A program made the translations under genes and the position numbers. 64,000 bases of DNA from an uncultured Lachnospiraceae bacterium (GTDB lineage Bacteria; Bacillota; Clostridia; Lachnospirales; Lachnospiraceae): contig CANQDA010000002.1 of the NCBI GenBank assembly GCA_947591155.1, forward strand, positions 38,052 to 102,051, read 5' to 3'. This document shows, piece by piece, positions 62,254 through 64,000 of the stretch (its first letter is position 1; each line of letters begins with the position of its first letter). A model generated the notes under the pieces. It saw nothing but the letters and a program-made list of their open reading frames with translations, had not been told where the DNA came from and ran no database searches.

Positions 62254-64000
62254 ATGAAAAAACGCACGTTATATCTGTTTTTGATTTCTCTGCTCGTGCT
62301 TCTGTCGGGCTGCGGCCGCAAGGAGCAGGAATCAAAGCCGGAAGCTGCTCAGAATACCAATCAGGACGCCGATCAGGAGACTGCTCAGAACACCGACCGG
62401 AACGCCAGTCAGGACTCTGCCCAGGACGTTGACGAGAACATCGGACAGGATGACGATCAGGATGCCGCACAGAACGAGAAAGAAGGGAACGAGCGGACGG
62501 TGGTCACGATGATGTTTACCGCCATGCTGCCTGAGTTTGAGGCGCTGGTGGAGGAGAAGTATCCGGACATAGACCTTCAGGTGGAACGCAACACGGAGAT
62601 TACGATGGACGGGGAGAGCGAACGCCGCCTCCACAACGGACACGGGACGGATATTGTCACGACCACCATTCCCATGGGAGATGTGCGCAACTATGTGATG
62701 GATCTGAGCGCGGAGCCATACATAGACCGCTATCAGACCGCTATTCTCCAGAATATCTCAAATGAGGGGAAGACGCTTTTCGTTCCGCTGCCGGGACAGT
62801 TTTACGGTTATATTTACAACGCTGCGCTGGCGGAGGAAGGAAAGCTTCTGATCCCGACGAAACAGATGGAGATCGTGGATATGCTGGACGAAGCCTACGC
62901 GCAGAAGCTGGGCGTGGGCGAGGACGGCACGGTCTTTACCGTCATGCCGTCGGTAGCCCAGATATCCGCATGGCTGATCGCCACGCAGGTTCCGGATTTT
63001 CTGGGACAGGCGGAAGGAATCACATGGAACGAGAAGATGCTTGGCGGCGAGGCGGGATTTGCCGATGGGATGACGCATTGCCTCGACCTGGCGTCGCTTC
63101 TTGCCGAGCGGGGATACTTTAACGTCGCGTCCCTGTATCTCAGTTCGCATATCGCCGGGAACTACAATCGGAACGCGGTTCCGTTCGAAGAGCGTATGCT
63201 GAACGGGGAGATGATGATGGTATACGGGAGCACCCGGCTTCTCACTTACCTGAATGAGAACAGTGATGCCTATGAATATTCCATCCTGCCCGTCATGGGA
63301 AACGAGGAGAGCCAGCCATGGACGATCACGATCCCGGACGCGTATCTCTCCATCAACGCGGAGCTTTCCAAGCCCGGGCATGAGGCTGTGTTGGACGCCT
63401 GCAGCCGGGTATTGGATCTGCTCTCCACCCCGGAGGGCCAGAGCGCCTATATCGATGACTGCGGGATCGCGTATTCCTTCCTTTCTTCCTATGATCTTGA
63501 TACAGAGGATGTTCCGGAGGGACTGCGGGAATGCGTGGAAGACGGGTACGTCTACAACATCCTGCTCCCGGGACAGCTGCTCAACTATTTCGGCAACCGG
63601 ATGATCGCCGTGCTCAACGGGGACGCGCAGATGGAGGAAGCCCTCGCCGCGGTGGATCACTATTATCGGTACGGAGACGAAGAAGTGGATTATGACCAGA
63701 GCCTGGTCGGTCTGATAGACGAAGACATGATCTATGAAAACTATAATGTCCGCCGGGAGGAGACTAGCCTCGGCAATTTCGTGGCGGACGCGATCCGGGA
63801 GCGAACGGGGACGCAGATCGCGTTTGCCAACGGCGGTTCCATCCGGGGAAGTCTTTACGCGGGAAATGTTTTCGGAGAGGATCTGGATACGGTCTGCCCC
63901 TATGCGAACCATCTGGTCACGCTGGAAGTGAGCGGATCCGTCATTCGCGCGATGCTTGCCAACGGGATCAGCGCGATGGTTCAGGAAAACGGAATTCCGG
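62254..64000 (+). CDS. Solute-binding lipoprotein fused to a 5'-nucleotidase C-terminal domain (partial, runs off window)
   Basis: The frame is open from the ATG at 62254 (AAGGAGAGG 5 nt upstream) to the last base, 582 codons without a stop. Lipobox LLSGC (Cys near 20) is followed by an Asn/Gln/Asp-rich linker (about 25-75). A solute-binding-protein-like region (about 80-470) includes RNTEITMDGESERRLHNGHG, PGQFYGYIYNAALAEEGKLL and VLDLLSTPEGQSAYIDDCGI. From about 494, RREETSLGNFVADAIRERTG, FANGGSIRGSLYAGNV and CPYANHLVTLEVSGSVIRAM match the substrate-binding C-terminal domain of 5'-nucleotidases. The catalytic metallophosphatase domain is absent, so nucleotide binding without hydrolysis is my inference. 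It follows the hybrid kinase gene by 122 bp. Confidence 0.85.
   Translation, partial: MKKRTLYLFLISLLVLLSGCGRKEQESKPEAAQNTNQDADQETAQNTDRNASQDSAQDVDENIGQDDDQDAAQNEKEGNERTVVTMMFTAMLPEFEALVEEKYPDIDLQVERNTEITMDGESERRLHNGHGTDIVTTTIPMGDVRNYVMDLSAEPYIDRYQTAILQNISNEGKTLFVPLPGQFYGYIYNAALAEEGKLLIPTKQMEIVDMLDEAYAQKLGVGEDGTVFTVMPSVAQISAWLIATQVPDFLGQAEGITWNEKMLGGEAGFADGMTHCLDLASLLAERGYFNVASLYLSSHIAGNYNRNAVPFEERMLNGEMMMVYGSTRLLTYLNENSDAYEYSILPVMGNEESQPWTITIPDAYLSINAELSKPGHEAVLDACSRVLDLLSTPEGQSAYIDDCGIAYSFLSSYDLDTEDVPEGLRECVEDGYVYNILLPGQLLNYFGNRMIAVLNGDAQMEEALAAVDHYYRYGDEEVDYDQSLVGLIDEDMIYENYNVRREETSLGNFVADAIRERTGTQIAFANGGSIRGSLYAGNVFGEDLDTVCPYANHLVTLEVSGSVIRAMLANGISAMVQENGIP

Overview
The window reads as chromosomal DNA of a fairly GC-rich clostridial Firmicute, most likely a Lachnospiraceae gut anaerobe. 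The grounds are an L17 ribosomal protein with lineage-type insertions, an ECF transporter module next to truA, HPr kinase, class II GalT, a Trp T-box leader ahead of trpEGDCFBA, VanW and L,D-transpeptidase wall proteins, and BspA-type leucine-rich-repeat and Ig-like surface proteins. Most genes are on the + strand with strong Shine-Dalgarno sites and many ATGA/GTGA overlaps. The genus assignment is inference only.

Layout. 1-2.7 kb: rplQ, a polyferredoxin, a D-lyxose isomerase, a palindromic repeat, and cyclophilin on the minus strand. 2.9-7.5 kb: a sugar ABC importer (binding protein and two permeases, no ATPase) with a LacI-type regulator and operator-like repeats at its promoter. 7.5-11.2 kb: ecfA1-ecfA2-ecfT-truA. 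11.2-11.6 kb: a holin-like toxin locus whose short reading frame is interrupted by a 69-nt double-hairpin insert. 11.6-17.5 kb: a DUF402 protein, galK-galT, a second palindromic repeat, greA, a MATE transporter. 17.5-28.9 kb: uvrC, hprK, glucokinase, a DEDDh exonuclease, a 38-residue membrane protein, VanW, an AIRS_C-only protein, an Lrp regulator with an aminotransferase, trmL and an RsmF-like methylase.

28.96-34.0 kb: a 5-kb AT-richer island in tRNA-Pro(CGG), bounded by a perfect 44-bp duplication of the tRNA 3' half. It carries a large BspA-like repeat protein, an Xre regulator, a YgiT-type zinc-finger protein, a RelE/ParE-type toxin-antitoxin pair and gene remnants, but no visible integrase.

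34.1-45.5 kb: a parvulin-like lipoprotein, aroK, an L,D-transpeptidase, a CCA/polyA polymerase family gene, a Nudix hydrolase, an EamA transporter, a PflX-like radical SAM protein, asparaginase, an rRNA/tRNA methyltransferase and a PD-(D/E)XK-like protein. 45.7-48.9 kb: a 1045-residue mosaic surface protein. 48.96-56.3 kb: the T-box-controlled tryptophan operon.

56.4-64.0 kb: a cassette of a solute-binding lipoprotein, a 1346-residue hybrid sensor kinase (extracellular sensor, HAMP, PAS, GGDEF-like, GAF-like, HisKA, HATPase, receiver) and a second binding lipoprotein fused to a 5'-nucleotidase C-terminal domain. The last gene runs off the window. No permease lies among them. This looks like a ligand-sensing system in which lipoproteins feed a phosphorelay, and it is the best candidate here for an undescribed system.
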